A stretch of DNA of 64,000 nt from Tetraselmis striata (Eukaryota; Chlorophyta; Chlorodendrophyceae; Chlorodendrales; Chlorodendraceae): positions 243,501 through 307,500 of the forward strand of contig VCJN01000578.1 of NCBI GenBank assembly GCA_006384855.1, read 5' to 3'. Below are positions 41,760-52,572 of the stretch, piece by piece (positions within the stretch are counted from its first letter, which is position 1; each line of letters begins with the position of its first letter). The position numbers were made by a program, and so were the translations under genes. The notes under the pieces are model-generated. The model did no database searches and was not told the origin of the DNA. It saw nothing but the letters and a program-made list of their open reading frames with translations.

Positions 41760-43284
41760 ACTCAATTTTATTCGCCATGGAGTCGCGACTATACGCGGAC
41801 AACAAATTCTACGGAGAAATCAAGACGGCATACGACTCTGACGAATATCTGAAATCGCGGAAACCTTTACCATCCTAGCTAGTACGAAACAGCGATGGCG
41901 TGTTGTACGCCTACAGCTCGCGGCTTTACGTACGAAATGTGGCGCGGACCTGCGACAACGAGTATTGTACGAGTTACATGACGCACCTACTTCTGGACAC
42001 CCGGGAGAACGACGGCTGCTGGCGCGTACTCTGGAACTGTATTGGTGGCCCCGTATGAAGGAAACTGACACTCACTACGCACGACGCCGCCCTACATGTC
42101 AACGTACCAAGGCGGCCCGACATAAGCCATACGGTCTACTTCAGCCTCATGAAGTATCATCACGGCCATTTGAGGTATGTAATGACCCTGGATTTAATCG
42201 CGGACCTTCCAAAGTGCCAAGGGTATGACTCAGTAGTTGTTATTGTATGTCTACTGTCCAAGCGAGTAATTATTGAGCCAGCTACAAAGACAATTAATGC
42301 TTAAGGCCTGGTGGACATTACCGGCAAAGCTCATTTCTGACCGAGACCCGAGATTTATGTCAGAATTCTGGCAAACTTTGTTCAAGACCCAGGGTACCAA
42401 GCTAAACATCTCTACAGCTTTTCATCATCCGGAAACCGATGGCTAGACGGAGCGGACTAATCGGACATGGGAGCAAGTGCTACGCTGCTACGTGCACCCC
42501 TTGCACGATGATTGGGTCAATCATCTCACCAACTAACGCAGAGTTTGCGACCAACGCTGCTCAGTCGACTTCGACTACTATGTCCCCTTGTTTGAAGGCG
42601 ACACTGGGATTCGAGCCGACTATACCTGCTACTGCTCAACTCGCAGCGGAGCCTACTCGTACTCTACCTAACCACTACAATATATGCAGGAGCTTCATCG
42701 CTTCGCACATAATTATGTACTGGAGGCTCAAGCTCGAATGCATACTGCAACTAATCGTAAGCGACTACATGTACCATTCCAGCCCGGCGACAGAGTTAAG
42801 CTGTAGGCCTCTTATCTGAATTAGTTCATTTAGCAGCCATGTGCTAAGTAGCTACGTGATCGCTACATGGGCCGCTTTGTAATTGCGGAGCAAATTTCAC
42901 CAGTTGCTTTCCAATTGCAACTACATGCGGGCGTACGAGTCCACGATGTGGTACTTGCTAGTATGCTGGAGAAGTGGCACGACGACCCCAATCGACCAGC
43001 AAAGCCAGTACGAGTACCGACTGTCCACGATGCGAACCGATTCCACGATTCCAAGATGTGCTCGATGTTTCCTTCCACAACAATGGCACTGGACTATTGT
43101 TTCGAGTACGATGGGCATTCCCATACGGCGTGCCAAGCGAGGAACCAGGGAGGCCCTACGCGGAGTCAAACACTTGAACACTTTCCGGTCGTTTCTGCAG
43201 TCAAAGGGATACCGACCGTTTCCTGCAAGCCCGGACTTCATTCGGTTCCGTAACCGCTACCCAACCCGAGCCCTTTCCGCCTGA
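41760..43284 (+). pseudogene. gypsy integrase with chromodomain-like tail
   Basis: H2C2 zinc finger from about 41965: YELHDAPTSGHPGERRLLAR .. YWWPRMKETDTHYARRRPTC. The catalytic core has [18 protein letters not shown] and HHPETDG, where TAG (42439-42441) stands exactly at the conserved Gln of DGQTER. A C-terminal GPY/F-like segment (YMGRFVIAEQISPVAFQLQL) and a chromodomain-like piece (FHNNGTGLLFRVRWAFPYG) follow in shifting frames. Non-functional. Confidence 0.8.
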
Positions 43285-43364
43285 GCGTCAAGACCAAGAT
43301 CAACATTTTCCCTAGTTCTTTGAAGCCTGCACAGCGAGGACGCTTGTGCTTAAGGGGGAGAGAG

Positions 43365-43718
43365 TGTTATACGTCAGTTCCCTTTTAGCTGTAATGTCCC
43401 GCTTTAGTAGTACGACTACGCATCCCTGCGGAGTCTCTGCATATATTAGTATAGTGCGGGTATAATAATAGTAGAAGGCCGAAGACTGTTCTGGAATTTT
43501 CTGCAGTTCCCTGTCGTTGGCCGTACGTGGCTAACACAACCAGGTATGACGACAACCTCGGCGGGTGTAAATACCGCCTCGGGCAGTCTTCCATACACAG
43601 AAACAAACATAGACTATTTAAAACTTTGTAACCAGAATACAGATTGGCCATACTTTCCAAATCCTTTCGCTGCATCATACTAAAGGGCTTGGACTATTGG
43701 CTAAAGCATAGCCTAACA
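43365..43718 (+). repeat. 3' LTR of gypsy element
   Basis: 354 bp, TG..CA ends, preceded by the polypurine tract. Diverged from the 5' LTR by scattered substitutions and small indels (for example the TATATATATCTCAGT segment is missing), so the insertion is old. Confidence 0.9.
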
Positions 43719-43889
43719 ATTATTGTCCCGGCAGACGACTTGGGCCACCATCACGCATCGATATAGGCATCGTCGCTGTCTACCACCCTTGCCGCACCCG
43801 TCTTCTCCCACACCCGCGTCGGTCAAGAAGGACTTTGAAGGGGAGAATCTTGGGGTGCGACCCTTCCCTTGGGGGGGGGGGGGGGGGAG

Positions 43890-44165
43890 CATGTCATAGG
43901 TAAGAATCTTAACGAAGCATGTTTCGGGCATATACGCAACTTACTTCTACAATGTGAACCGCTTACTGCGTACCATGCTGCGTGTTGCCGCCCCACTACC
44001 ACGGCGCCGCGGCGCGATGCCGCCCCGCTACACCGGCCGCGCTAGCAAACGTAATGCGGTTTGTGGAATCGACGGTATAAGAGTCGATTCAATTCTTATC
44101 TGCGGTCAAAATGATTCGTCAAGATCGTTGATTATGATTAATGGGATTGTTATTTACAGTGATCA
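43890..44165 (+). repeat. Dispersed repeat, short-core copy
   Basis: Homologous along its length to 51495-51920: GAATCTTAACGAAGCATGTT, ATGTGAACCGC, the GC-rich core, GCTAGCAAACGTAATGCGGT, GATCGTTGATTATGATTAAT. Here the 30-bp core (CCGCCCCGCTACACCGGCCG type) is present about twice; at 51.6 kb it is present about seven times. A 17-base G run (43871-43887) sits at the left edge. Confidence 0.8.
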
Positions 44166-44225
44166 GAGAGGAGGTAGGTTGACTGCGCCTGATTACAAGT
44201 AGCAATTGCACAATCTGACCGCGAC

Positions 44226-44519
44226 ATGTTCCGCCGGGCCCCGCCGTTTAGCAATAATTGTGTTTGCAATTGCCCACCCTTGTTTGGCGCATCGTACGCG
44301 CAGGCTAGCACGGTCAAGCCGGAGTCCATGCCTTCGCTAGTCGTCGGCGATGAGAGGCCGGTTCCGCCGACGCCCGCATCTGCGAAAGCGAAACAATCGA
44401 AGCGCAAGATCTTTGAGGTTACTGCTTTCGGGGGTCGGGGAGGAGGCAGGGTGACCGTGCATTATGACACAACATGGTTGCAGAATGTTCCGTGCACTGC
44501 GGGGCAAGATATGTACTAG
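44226..44519 (+). CDS. Small ORF, unknown
   Basis: ATG 44226, 97 codons: Cys/Pro-rich start (MFRRAPPFSNNCVCNCPPLF), Lys-rich middle (SAKAKQSKRKIFEVTAFGGR) and a C-terminus ending GQDMY. A diverged second copy of its middle (ATGCCTTCGCTGGTCGTCG) occurs at 44582, so the locus is partly duplicated. No family recognised. Confidence 0.3.
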   Translation: MFRRAPPFSNNCVCNCPPLFGASYAQASTVKPESMPSLVVGDERPVPPTPASAKAKQSKRKIFEVTAFGGRGGGRVTVHYDTTWLQNVPCTAGQDMY

Positions 44520-44774
44520 ATTTTTTCTCGCTTGGTTTGCGTATCGCGCGCGCATGCTAGCATGACCATGCAAGAGGAGCCTATGCCTTCGCTGGTCGTC
44601 GTCCAAGAGAAGCATCCCCCTCCGAAGCCCGAATCTGTCTTGGACTCCAAAAAGCAATCCCATTGAGGTAATAGCGTGATCGATGCAATACTGCTTCGAG
44701 GGGGGGGGGGGGGGAGTAGGCGTATTTGCCTCTAATATGCCTTCGTGTACCTTCGCATAATGTTTCTGCCACCA

Positions 44775-47700
44775 ATATGGACTACATCAGTCAAAAAGCG
44801 CACCCTCCACAGTTTCTCGCCCAATCTCCCGCCCAAGCCCAAGCATGCCATATGGAAACCCCTCAAGGATGACATCGACGCCATATTCGCCAAGTGGCTC
44901 GAATCCAACATCATGGACCGCTCCGACGCGCCAACCCAACTCGGACTGCTTGTCAAAGATTACGTTGCTAAGGCGCGCAAGTCCGCCTTCAATGCGGTCG
45001 AGCTCGGGGAGGCCTCGCTTGTGCCTTGCCGAGTTCTTCCACATTTCGAAGAATCTGCGCTTAAAATGCGCCGGTACCGTGCAACAGTCCCGTACGTCAT
45101 TCTTCGACTGAGGAGACCTTATCAACCATGTCTAGTTTGTGCTTGATTTGAACTATAGCAAGGGCAAGTGGGAGGAACTCGACGAGGCTTTGCTGACATT
45201 CTGGTTTGACATCATTCATTTGAACCCCCGGTCATTTCCCCACAGCGATCTGGCCGTCACGTGGTCGGAAGATTGTCGCGCCGGCTTTTGTCTTCGACTT
45301 CCTCGGCGCCAATCGCCGCGTCTCCGATAGGCGGCCACACGCTCCGCACGCTCGGGCCATGTTGCTTGATATCACCAAGGATGCGAGGGGCGAGCTACCT
45401 CTCTTTCGCAAGGTGCGACCACCACTCAATACGCTTTTTCCTTCACATGTTGGGCGGGCTACATCTTGCAAGTTAGGGCTTTCACCTTCATCGTCCTCAA
45501 CATGTTCTTCATGACAAGCGCAGTGCCGGCCGGCGAGGGCTTGCAAGGGCCGCCGAAATCGGTCGTCACCGTGTCAGATGCGCAACGCTTCGCTTACCGG
45601 TGGGCTCCCTTTCTCTTTTTGTTGCAACCATTGTGGGCCTACCCCTACGCCACGCCCTACTATGGCGTAATCGACCGCATGCCTCATGACTTCCTTCCCG
45701 GCTTCACTGGCACTATTCCGGGGGACACGGGGCTGACGGATGGACCGGTGTTGCCCTATCTAGGCCGGATGGAGGATGACGTGAACAAATTGGCCGTCGT
45801 TATGGGCCATGTTCGTGTAGTTCCGCTACCGTGCAAAGACGGCTCTCACACCGGCATGGGTGGCCTTCTCTACCGCTATGTTTGGGTGCGTGCGCGAAGC
45901 GGCCCGCACTGCGAGAAGAACAAGCGCAGCTTGTCTGGCAACGAGATTCTGCCGGGCACTAGGAAGCCCGACACTTGGAAGGCCGATGTGGAGACGGTTG
46001 TCTTTGTGGAGTTCACCGGGAGCAAGCATCTTGGCCACCCGATTCGTGCCGCCATGCATTACAATAATATGTTGTTGTCCGACTTCCCGGACTGGGGCAA
46101 AAGGTCTTTTCCTGGGATGTGAACCGTCTTTTCCACTGCCGTACCCGTGCAATCCGTGCCGCAACGGCGGCAACGTGACTCGGTGGGTGCGTGACAAGAT
46201 TATGTATATATGGAGTCAGGCCGGAGAAGGCACCCGACGCGCCTTTTGCTTCTCGCGGAGCTGGCACTGCCTCAAGACTCGTGCGTGTCAAGCAAGATTC
46301 CAAACCCGCGGCAACGCAGGCCGACCCGCATCATGACGCAGGCCCAAGTCAGCGAGCTCGGTCGCAGCGGGACGGCGCCTCTGCGGTGGTTGCTCTCGCG
46401 GAGCAACAACGACGCCTTCGCTCCGACTCGGCAACGGCGGGTCTAGATGCGCGCGTTGCCGAGAAGGGCAAGGGACCGGTCGTCGAGATGAAGCGCGAGA
46501 GATCCCCACCCAACAAGTGCAATACGATCGTTGATGACGACGACGGCAACGATGGGGAGACGAACTTCAAGGCGGGGAAGCCCGCGCCCCGTCCTCAGCC
46601 CGCCGTCTTGGTTAACCCGAAGCCCATAGCGGATCTGCCCCATTTGTGCCCAAGCGGCCCCGTAGCACCCTTCAGCAACATCCGGGAGGCATCGCCTCGC
46701 TCAGACGTGTGCAGCGCCCCGGGTTTCGGCTCATGTGAAGGCGTCGTTCCCGTCGCGGCCACTTCCATTCGCAGCGCCAGACGATGTGGACATGGTTGCG
46801 GTGCCAATCGACGACCCGCCTCTTCAATTTGTCGCCCGTGGGTAGCGACCTCTTCCTCAAAGAACCGCGTCCACTCGCTTGTGGGCAAGTGACGACGAGA
46901 TTGAAATCCAAGCTCACGGCCATGTACGAGAATGGGGAGATTACAGCCGAGAATGGCTGGGAGAATATCAAAAAGGCCACCGGCAGCATCTCGTTTTGGA
47001 TTTCACCGGTCACCCCCTTCCTCCCATGGACTACGCCAGACTCGCCCCGCTATCAAACCGTTGTAGCATGGTGTATCACCACAAGCTTGGATCATACTTT
47101 GGGTTCTTCACATGTCCCGAAGACCTCCGCTTCGAGTAGTTAGGCCCGTATGATGTCAAGATTCGGGACTGGCTGCGAGCTTCGCCCGACAACGCCATGT
47201 TGTACGCCGAGATTCGAGGCATACTCGGAGAGTACACGGAGGCGATGAAAAGTGAGCTCGGGATATGAAATCATGGAATTCTGCGGATCCATGCGTCCCT
47301 CATTCATCGCGGCCGACGGCGAGCTTGACTTTGGCGCGCCACACTGCGATGGCATAGAGGGCGGCTTTCAACTCATCGTGCACTTCGGGTGCTGCGACCC
47401 CCCTCACCCTGATTTGGCGCGGTCCCAATGTGCTTCTATAGACGAGGCACTTCCTTTCTCCCAATTTGGTGACCCCCCCCCCCCCCCCCCATCATGTAAA
47501 TGCGCGCTGCCTCCTTTTTTACTAGGCTTATGAAGGAAATTTGCACGGTATATATGCAATATGCAGTTGCGGCGACGAGCTCGTTGGGCACGATGCGGTG
47601 GATTGATGAGATCCGCCCAGAGGTGTAGGTCTTCTTGCACAAGGTGAATAATGTTTGCGCGACTCGGAAGGAGCTCCACTCAAGGCTTGTCCTCACCAGC

Positions 47701-48837
47701 GTCGCAGATCCCGCGTACTTTGCCGCTTGCGACGAAGATTCAGGCCGAGCGTCATATTTCCGTCCCGCCTTGGCCTTCGTTTTTTACGGGTTAGAGCACC
47801 CATGCCAGCCCTCCGGAGGCATGCGCGCTCCCGGTGACGGCGACAAGATGCATGCGTTGCGCGGGAAAGACGAGCCCTGCCCTTCCTTCCGCTTGTTCGC
47901 CAGCTTCCGTGCCAACCACGTCATTCACGCGCCATGCCCAGATTGGCATATCACGCCCTTTTATGCCGCGTAAAGCGAGGAGTTGCATCCAACCATCGAC
48001 CGGGATAACACACCGAATCGCCGAGCGCATGCGACGAATAGGAGGCTTTCTGAGGTCGTGCCGGAGTAGTACGACATGAACCCCGACGAGCACCACTTCC
48101 ACGATGAGCTTGTGAAGCAAGATATGCGCGAAGCGTTGAAGCAAGTACCGGATGACGTGTTGATTGCCCTGCGCAAGGCGACCAAGATCGGGGACTTTCC
48201 CATCTTCGCGGCTTCGAGGTAAGGTGATAGCGGACAGCGCAGCTACTTGCGTAAGGCATGCACATTTTACTACGATTCTGAGGTGCATATTGCGATGTCA
48301 GTGATGCCGCCTGTGGCATGCTACAAAACCGCCGGCGGCGCAGGGAATCCCAGATGTGGGAATCTCTCGTGCGGACTTCGAGCAGCTTCTAAGATGGGGC
48401 AGGCTTGGGCGATTGACAGACTCAACACTGACGCGGGATTTTATCGGACATACGCGCAACAACTAAGCAAAAAGGAAAGGCCATGCATCTTCACATTCCC
48501 TTGGGTGTACCACAGTCTTACAACCTCCATTAATAGTATGTGGATGAATCTTGTCGTTTGGGACCCCTACAACGGACATCGAGACACGGTGGCTGCCTTC
48601 CGGGGGCGAGCCGCATATCATCTCATAAGCGACCTCGAGTAGCCTTGTCGGCATGCCGACTTACACGCAGATCCGCTATTCCCCGGTGCCTTCGCGGCAG
48701 CTAGCAAACGGATCGTCGGCCCGCCTTACGCAATCATTACTTCGCCATGGTTCAGGATATATTGTATATGTTTATGCCCTTGGCAGCGGCGAGCACAGCC
48801 GATCTGTCGAATTTTCCCCGCTGATGAGTAATTATTT
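44775..48837 (+). pseudogene. Long unknown gene with many in-frame stops
   Basis: A series of clearly protein-like segments on one strand: KKRTLHSFSPNLPPKPKHAI .. (44778), LDLNYSKGKWEELDEALLTF (45142), GRKIVAPAFVFDFLGANRRV (45262), RAFTFIVLNMFFMTSAVPAG .. YGVIDRMPHDFLPGFTG (45470-46100), a disordered RSPPNKCNTIVDDDD part (46220-46700), DDEIEIQAHGHVREWGDYSR (46890), YEIMEFCGSMRPSFIAADGE (47264), MRWIDEIRPEV / VFLHKVNNVCATRKELHSRL (47600). From about 47530 to 48837 one frame is open except for TAG 47626, TAA 47971, TAG 48067, TAA 48220 and TAG 48640. Earlier stops: TGA 45109, TAG 45133, TAG 46843, TAG 47137. Several single-base frameshifts (AAAA at 46099; GCCCCGGG at about 46715; AAAA at about 47248). 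No family recognised. Confidence 0.5.
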
Positions 48838-48850
48838 CGTCCCGCTGTAG
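48823..48850 (-). repeat. Solo copy of the 24-bp minisatellite unit
   Basis: CGCTGATGAGTAATTATTTC followed by GTCCCGCTG is, in reverse complement, one unit plus the start of the next, with the spacing of 24 bp kept. It lies far from the three arrays and right at the end of the interrupted gene. Confidence 0.6.
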
Positions 48851-49238
48851 ACCGAAGTTTTTTGCAACGGGTATGACATCATGGAGGTGCGTATTTGGGG
48901 CAATGACCGCCGGCTCGGTGCTGCGCACCAAAATATGATGGCAGGCGTTGCACCCTCTCTCGCTCTCGTCTCGACTACACCCGCTCTCGCTTCCATCACC
49001 CCTTCCCATGACTCGTAGCGCGAGTTGCCCGACATTGACGGAGGACGGAGGTGCGCTCACCTTGGATCCCCAGCAAGGTTGGAGGCTTAGATGCGCACTG
49101 TGAGAGTGGAGGGGCACATCGAAACTGATTTGCTGCGCCGCCTTCAAAGCATTGCATAAGTAGTCCGTGACCCCTCGAGCCTCCAACCACGGGAGTTGTG
49201 TCTGAAAGCGATACAAAAGATCAGAGATTGTCACATAC
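48838..49238. other. Possible minus-strand coding stretch, unproven
   Basis: A minus-strand frame is open from 49357 to 48752 (YADARRYVTISDLLYRFQTQ .. LCNALKAAQQISFDVPLHS), but it spans palindromes and a minisatellite unit. I do not consider it established. Confidence 0.3.
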
Positions 49239-49567
49239 CTGCGGGCATCCGCATATATAGCCATATAGCCGTTACGCGGGCAGTCGCGTACTGGTATATC
49301 GGATTGTACTCGTATCGATGACGGGCAGCCGAATATCGATACGAGTGTAGCGAACATTCCATCCTATCCCATCCATGGTCGACCATGGATGACTAATCCG
49401 ATTTCTGGGTGATAGGGGAATCGAACCACTAAACTCGTGGATCGCAACCAAGGCTCCGTGAAACCAGTTAAAGCCATACAATAGATCCGTGCAAGCTATA
49501 CCTGCGGACAGCCGAATATATAGCCATATTTAGACGGTCCACGGGCAGCCGAGTACCGGTATATCGT
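49239..49567. repeat. Palindrome-rich element flanked by 66-bp direct repeats
   Basis: 49239-49304 and 49501-49567 are similar direct repeats (CATATATAGCCATAT .. CTGGTATATCG). Between them: a hairpin with 12-bp arms (ACTCGTATCGAT, 49309-49320 and 49336-49347), a perfect 22-bp palindrome centred on GGTCGACC (49370-49391), and the tRNA-like sequence. It may be a SINE- or TRIM-like unit. Confidence 0.55.
49400..49476 (-). tRNA. tRNA-like sequence (possible SINE head)
   Basis: On the minus strand: an A-box-like TGGCTTTAACTGG, 36 bases later a perfect B box GGTTCGATTCC, followed by CCCTATC. An anticodon-like arm CTTGG-TTGCGAT-CCACG would read GCG (Arg). T stem pairs with one mismatch; no acceptor stem complements the 3' ATCACCC, and the D arm is too long. 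So more likely a tRNA-derived repeat or pseudogene than a working tRNA. Confidence 0.35.
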
Positions 49568-50240
49568 ATGTGGGGCATTGGGTCTGCAGAGAGGATGCGA
49601 TGAACGCGTATTTTCGCACATATGTGGCACAGATTCTGCTGTTGATTCGTATTAACTTAGAACTACAAGCCAGCAGCATTCAGTGCCGCGTCACGTGGCG
49701 CGCGATACGCGCACCATCATGACCTCGTACCGCCATGCCAAGCAAGCACTAGCCTCCCAGACTGTCCCGGAATTATACTTAATGGCCTGTAATCGCGATT
49801 TTCCCACGGAATGGGCTTGTAATCGCTGTATATACCGTGTAATCGCCACTTTTCTGCTAGGCTCGGTAGTCGCAATGAAGTCCCCGGCGGCGGGGCCGCC
49901 TTCCGTAATTTATACCAGTACCATGTCGTGCCGTCCCCGTAGTACATTGGGCCTGCATCGCGCCTCGCGTGGTTAGCCGTAATCTTTGGGACTCCCGCCA
50001 CGCTGTACTTTAACGCCTCACAATACAAGCTCCGTGACGACTCGCAACGGACACTTTACTACCATGCATCTCACCAGCGTCGGAGCGCCAGTGACTAGCC
50101 CCTACCAACCCCCACCGCTGCGAGCCGCCGGCGCCGAGTAGTGGTGTGCCATCGGGCATCGCAAATCCAAGCGCCGTATTCCTGAGGGCAAGGAGGGCTA
50201 GACGCCTTCCGAGGGGACGTGGGTAGAGGTGACCAAGAAA
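49568..50240. other. No clear gene
   Basis: Contains three copies of TGTAATCGC(C/G) at 49788-49850 and otherwise nothing I can name. Confidence 0.4.
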
Positions 50241-51022
50241 ATGCGCTGCTGCGCGTGTGGCGCCTGCTTCACGAAGACTCGGTTCTACGACACACAGATG
50301 GGCATGCGCCCAGTCGCCCCCGTCCACCGCCGCGCCTGTCGCAGCCGGTGACGATGGCGCTTTGCGGTAGCTGCTGCACTGTACGGCCGTCACCCCTCTG
50401 CTCCGTCCGGACCCGGTCAGACCGAAATGCGGGGCGAGCCACCGGGTGCATCGATACCGTCGCCGCCGCCATCGCCCCCGCCGCCTCTCCGCCGCTCTCG
50501 TCTCCCCGAAACGAATCAGCGAGCCCCGCACCCGGCGGAGGGGAGGGGCGTTCGGTGTCATCTGATGGTGGCCTGGCAGCAAACATGGCAGCGCAGGAGA
50601 TGAATGCCGAACTTCACGTGGGCGCTATTATAACCAAGACGTTCGGGACGCGGGGGACCTTTCTCGGCCAGGTAGTCTCCTCCCCCCCCCCCCCCCCCCC
50701 CGTTCCACCTGCCATATATATAGCCCCACAGCCGACATGTGACAGCCACCCGTGTGTATCATCCAACACCCAGGTCGTCGGCTAGAGATGGGATAACGAG
50801 GACGCAGACCCGGCTGATAGGGAGCTGGTGATGAAGGTGATTTACGACGATGGCGACTCGGAAGAGCTAACTGAGTCGAAGATACAACCGCTATACCCGA
50901 CGACAAAGCAGCTGAGCGATTTCAGTCACAGGCTGCCTCAAGGCGCCATTGGCGCCCTTCCGGCGTGCGCCCCTTGCGCACCCACCGACGGTGGCTTCGG
51001 GGGGTCCTTAGAAATTCGCTAA
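50241..51022 (+). CDS. Cys-rich / Tudor-like (YDDGD) protein
   Basis: A Cys-rich opening frame at 50241 (MRCCACGACFTKTRFYDTQM) overlaps, in another frame, ATG 50354 (MALCGSCCTVRPSPLCSVRT..). From 50354 the exon runs 106 codons to CAG|GTAGTC (50671). The intron (50672-50785) contains an 18-base or longer C run, with acceptor GGCTAG. Exon 2 goes to TAA at 51022. The splice joins HVGAIITKTFGTRGTFLGQ to RWDNEDADPADRELVMKVIY and DDGDSEELTESKIQPLYP: a small beta-barrel domain (G-x-x-V/I..G..G.V .. V.Y.DGD.E.L), the same type as in the CACTA-borne gene at 7.8 kb. Reader-like or transposon-associated; 184 aa. Start uncertain. Confidence 0.5.
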
Positions 51023-51120
51023 GGGGTGAGGGTATCGCACTGGCCACGTGTAAACTATGATTTGCTGTGCTTCATCCTTACTACACGCGCATTCGTTTAG
51101 ATGCTTGCGCGCATATGTGC

Positions 51121-51249
51121 ACCTGGCATGAGCTACGCCAGCTTCTCGACGCCGATAGCGACGCCGAAGGCATTATCGCGGGGGTTGTGGAAGGCAACCC
51201 CTCTGACGACAGCCGCAGCGACAGCGACGGCGAGAGACGCTCTTGCGAG
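51121..51249 (+). CDS. Asp/Ser-rich exon
   Basis: TWHELRQLLDADSDAEGIIA then GNPSDDSRSDSDGERRSCE, ending at a donor-like GAG|GTATGA. Acidic-serine composition. Probably a further exon of the preceding gene; borders uncertain. Confidence 0.3.
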
Positions 51250-51494
51250 GTATGACTTCAGTACCGGGACGTCAGCCGCCGTGAAGCAAGGCGCCTCAGC
51301 CGCCCCCGCCAACTGAGCGGCCTGCGCAGAGGCGCTGGATAAGTAATGTCAAGGAACTGGCACACTGGAGCTTGAGCCGGCATGGAAGCGCGCATATGAA
51401 ATGGAGCTCGACCCCCATAACATCAAGTGACCCCCCCCCCCCCCCGGACCCATGCCCCTTCTCTACCCCCATTGAATCATAACCTGAACTCAGG

Positions 51495-51925
51495 TCATAG
51501 GTCAGAATCTTAACGCAACATGTTCCGGGTATATATGCAACTTTCTGCTACCATATGTGAACCGCCTAATGCGTTCCCTGTTGCGCGTTGCTACCCTGCT
51601 GCGCGTTGGCGCCCCGCTGCCCCGGCTGCGGCGCGTTGGCGCCCCGTTGCCCCGGCCGCGGCGCGTTGGCGCCCCGCTGCCCCGGCCGCGGCGCGTTGGC
51701 GCCCCGCTGCCCCGGCCGCGGTGCGTTGGCGCCCCGCTGCCCCGGCCGCGGCGCGTTGGCGCCCCGCTGCCCCGGCCGCGGCGCGTTGGCGCCCCGCTGC
51801 CCTGGCCGCGCTAGCAATGGAAATGCGGTTTGTGAAATCGACGGACATGAGTCAATTCAACTCTTATCTGCGGTCGAAATTGATATGTTATGATCGTTGA
51901 CTATGATTAATGAGGTTGCTGGCTG
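51495..51925 (+). repeat. Dispersed repeat, expanded-core copy
   Basis: Second copy of the 43890-44165 element. Core GCGTTGGCGCCCCGCTGCCC plus CGGCCGCG repeats seven times with a 30-bp period (51605-51815). It is open in all six frames, which is an artefact. A C run (51429-51445) lies just upstream. Confidence 0.85.
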
Positions 51926-52137
51926 CACTACCCCGCAGGTACAACCTGTATCACCAGTGCAAGATAGGAGCGCATCTTCTGGATAAAGGCACCCCCCCCC
52001 CCGCCCCCCCCCCCAACGCCTGACTCCAAACTGCCTACATAGTGTCGCCTTGCTGAGTTCTGGTATACACATACATGCAGGTTGTGCATAAGAAGCCCGA
52101 GACATGCCTGTGGTGTGTAGACACAATAAATGAGACG

Positions 52138-52572
52138 AGCAGTGGGTGCCAACTTATGAATACGGCAAGCATGCCGTACTGCGAGACAGGCGTGCCAAGG
52201 TGGAGCAGCATGACAGCCATATGTATGTTGGGGAAGTGCAGTACTTCCTGGAGATGACCCACACCAGCCCTTCGCTGCCGAACTTCACCCTCGTTGTGTG
52301 TCGACTGCACGCAGTTAAGCGCATGACAATAGCCCCCCCCCCCCCTCGGCATTGGTGTGTGGCAGAGCAAGGCGCCCCTTCGGCCAAACATTCGCAGGGG
52401 GCATCACGCCTTCCCTATCGCGCTGAAGCACATCACACAGGAGAAACTGTGCTGCTTCTATGCTGATCCGGATATAGCGACAGGCCAGCACTTATTCAAG
52501 TTTGGCATGTCCTCACAGGATGTGGGGCAGTATGTGTGGTGCGCATATAACACAATGACCCTGAACTGCTAG
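52138..52572 (+). CDS. Fragment of an unknown (transposon-like) protein
   Basis: Two in-line pieces: VPTYEYGKHAVLRDRRAKVE .. VQYFLEMTHTSPSLPNFTLV (about 52141-52320), and after a C run (52331-52343) FPIALKHITQEKLCCFYADP .. VGQYVWCAYNTMTLNC to TAG 52572. The second piece needs a frame change or an intron. The 'short linker - aromatic strand - C-terminal W-C' style resembles tails of large plant and algal transposases, but I cannot name a family. Confidence 0.35.

Larger units (their letters stand above)
35997..43718 (+). mobile_element. Decayed Ty3/gypsy LTR retrotransposon
   Basis: LTRs begin TGTTATACGTCA and end GCCTAACA. The 3' LTR is 354 bp (43365-43718). The 5' LTR (35997-37506) is the same sequence split by a 1.14-kb LINE-like insertion. 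A primer-binding-site candidate (TGGTTTCGGAGCTGAGACC at 37509) and a polypurine tract (TAAGGGGGAGAGAG, 43351-43364) are present. Order gag-PR-RT-RNase H-IN-chromodomain-like is Ty3/gypsy (chromovirus-like). Many stops and frameshifts make it inactive. No matching 5-bp target duplication is visible. Confidence 0.9.

Noticed and set aside
35992..43723. Five-base target duplication around the gypsy element
   Set aside because: AGTAA on the left and ATTAT on the right do not match; the element is old or rearranged.
49400..49476. A functional tRNA-Arg gene
   Set aside because: No acceptor-stem pairing, an over-long D arm and mismatches in two stems; kept only as tRNA-like.
51557..51848. Six overlapping repeat proteins at 51.6 kb
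   Set aside because: Tandem 30-bp unit open in all frames; no splice or start context.
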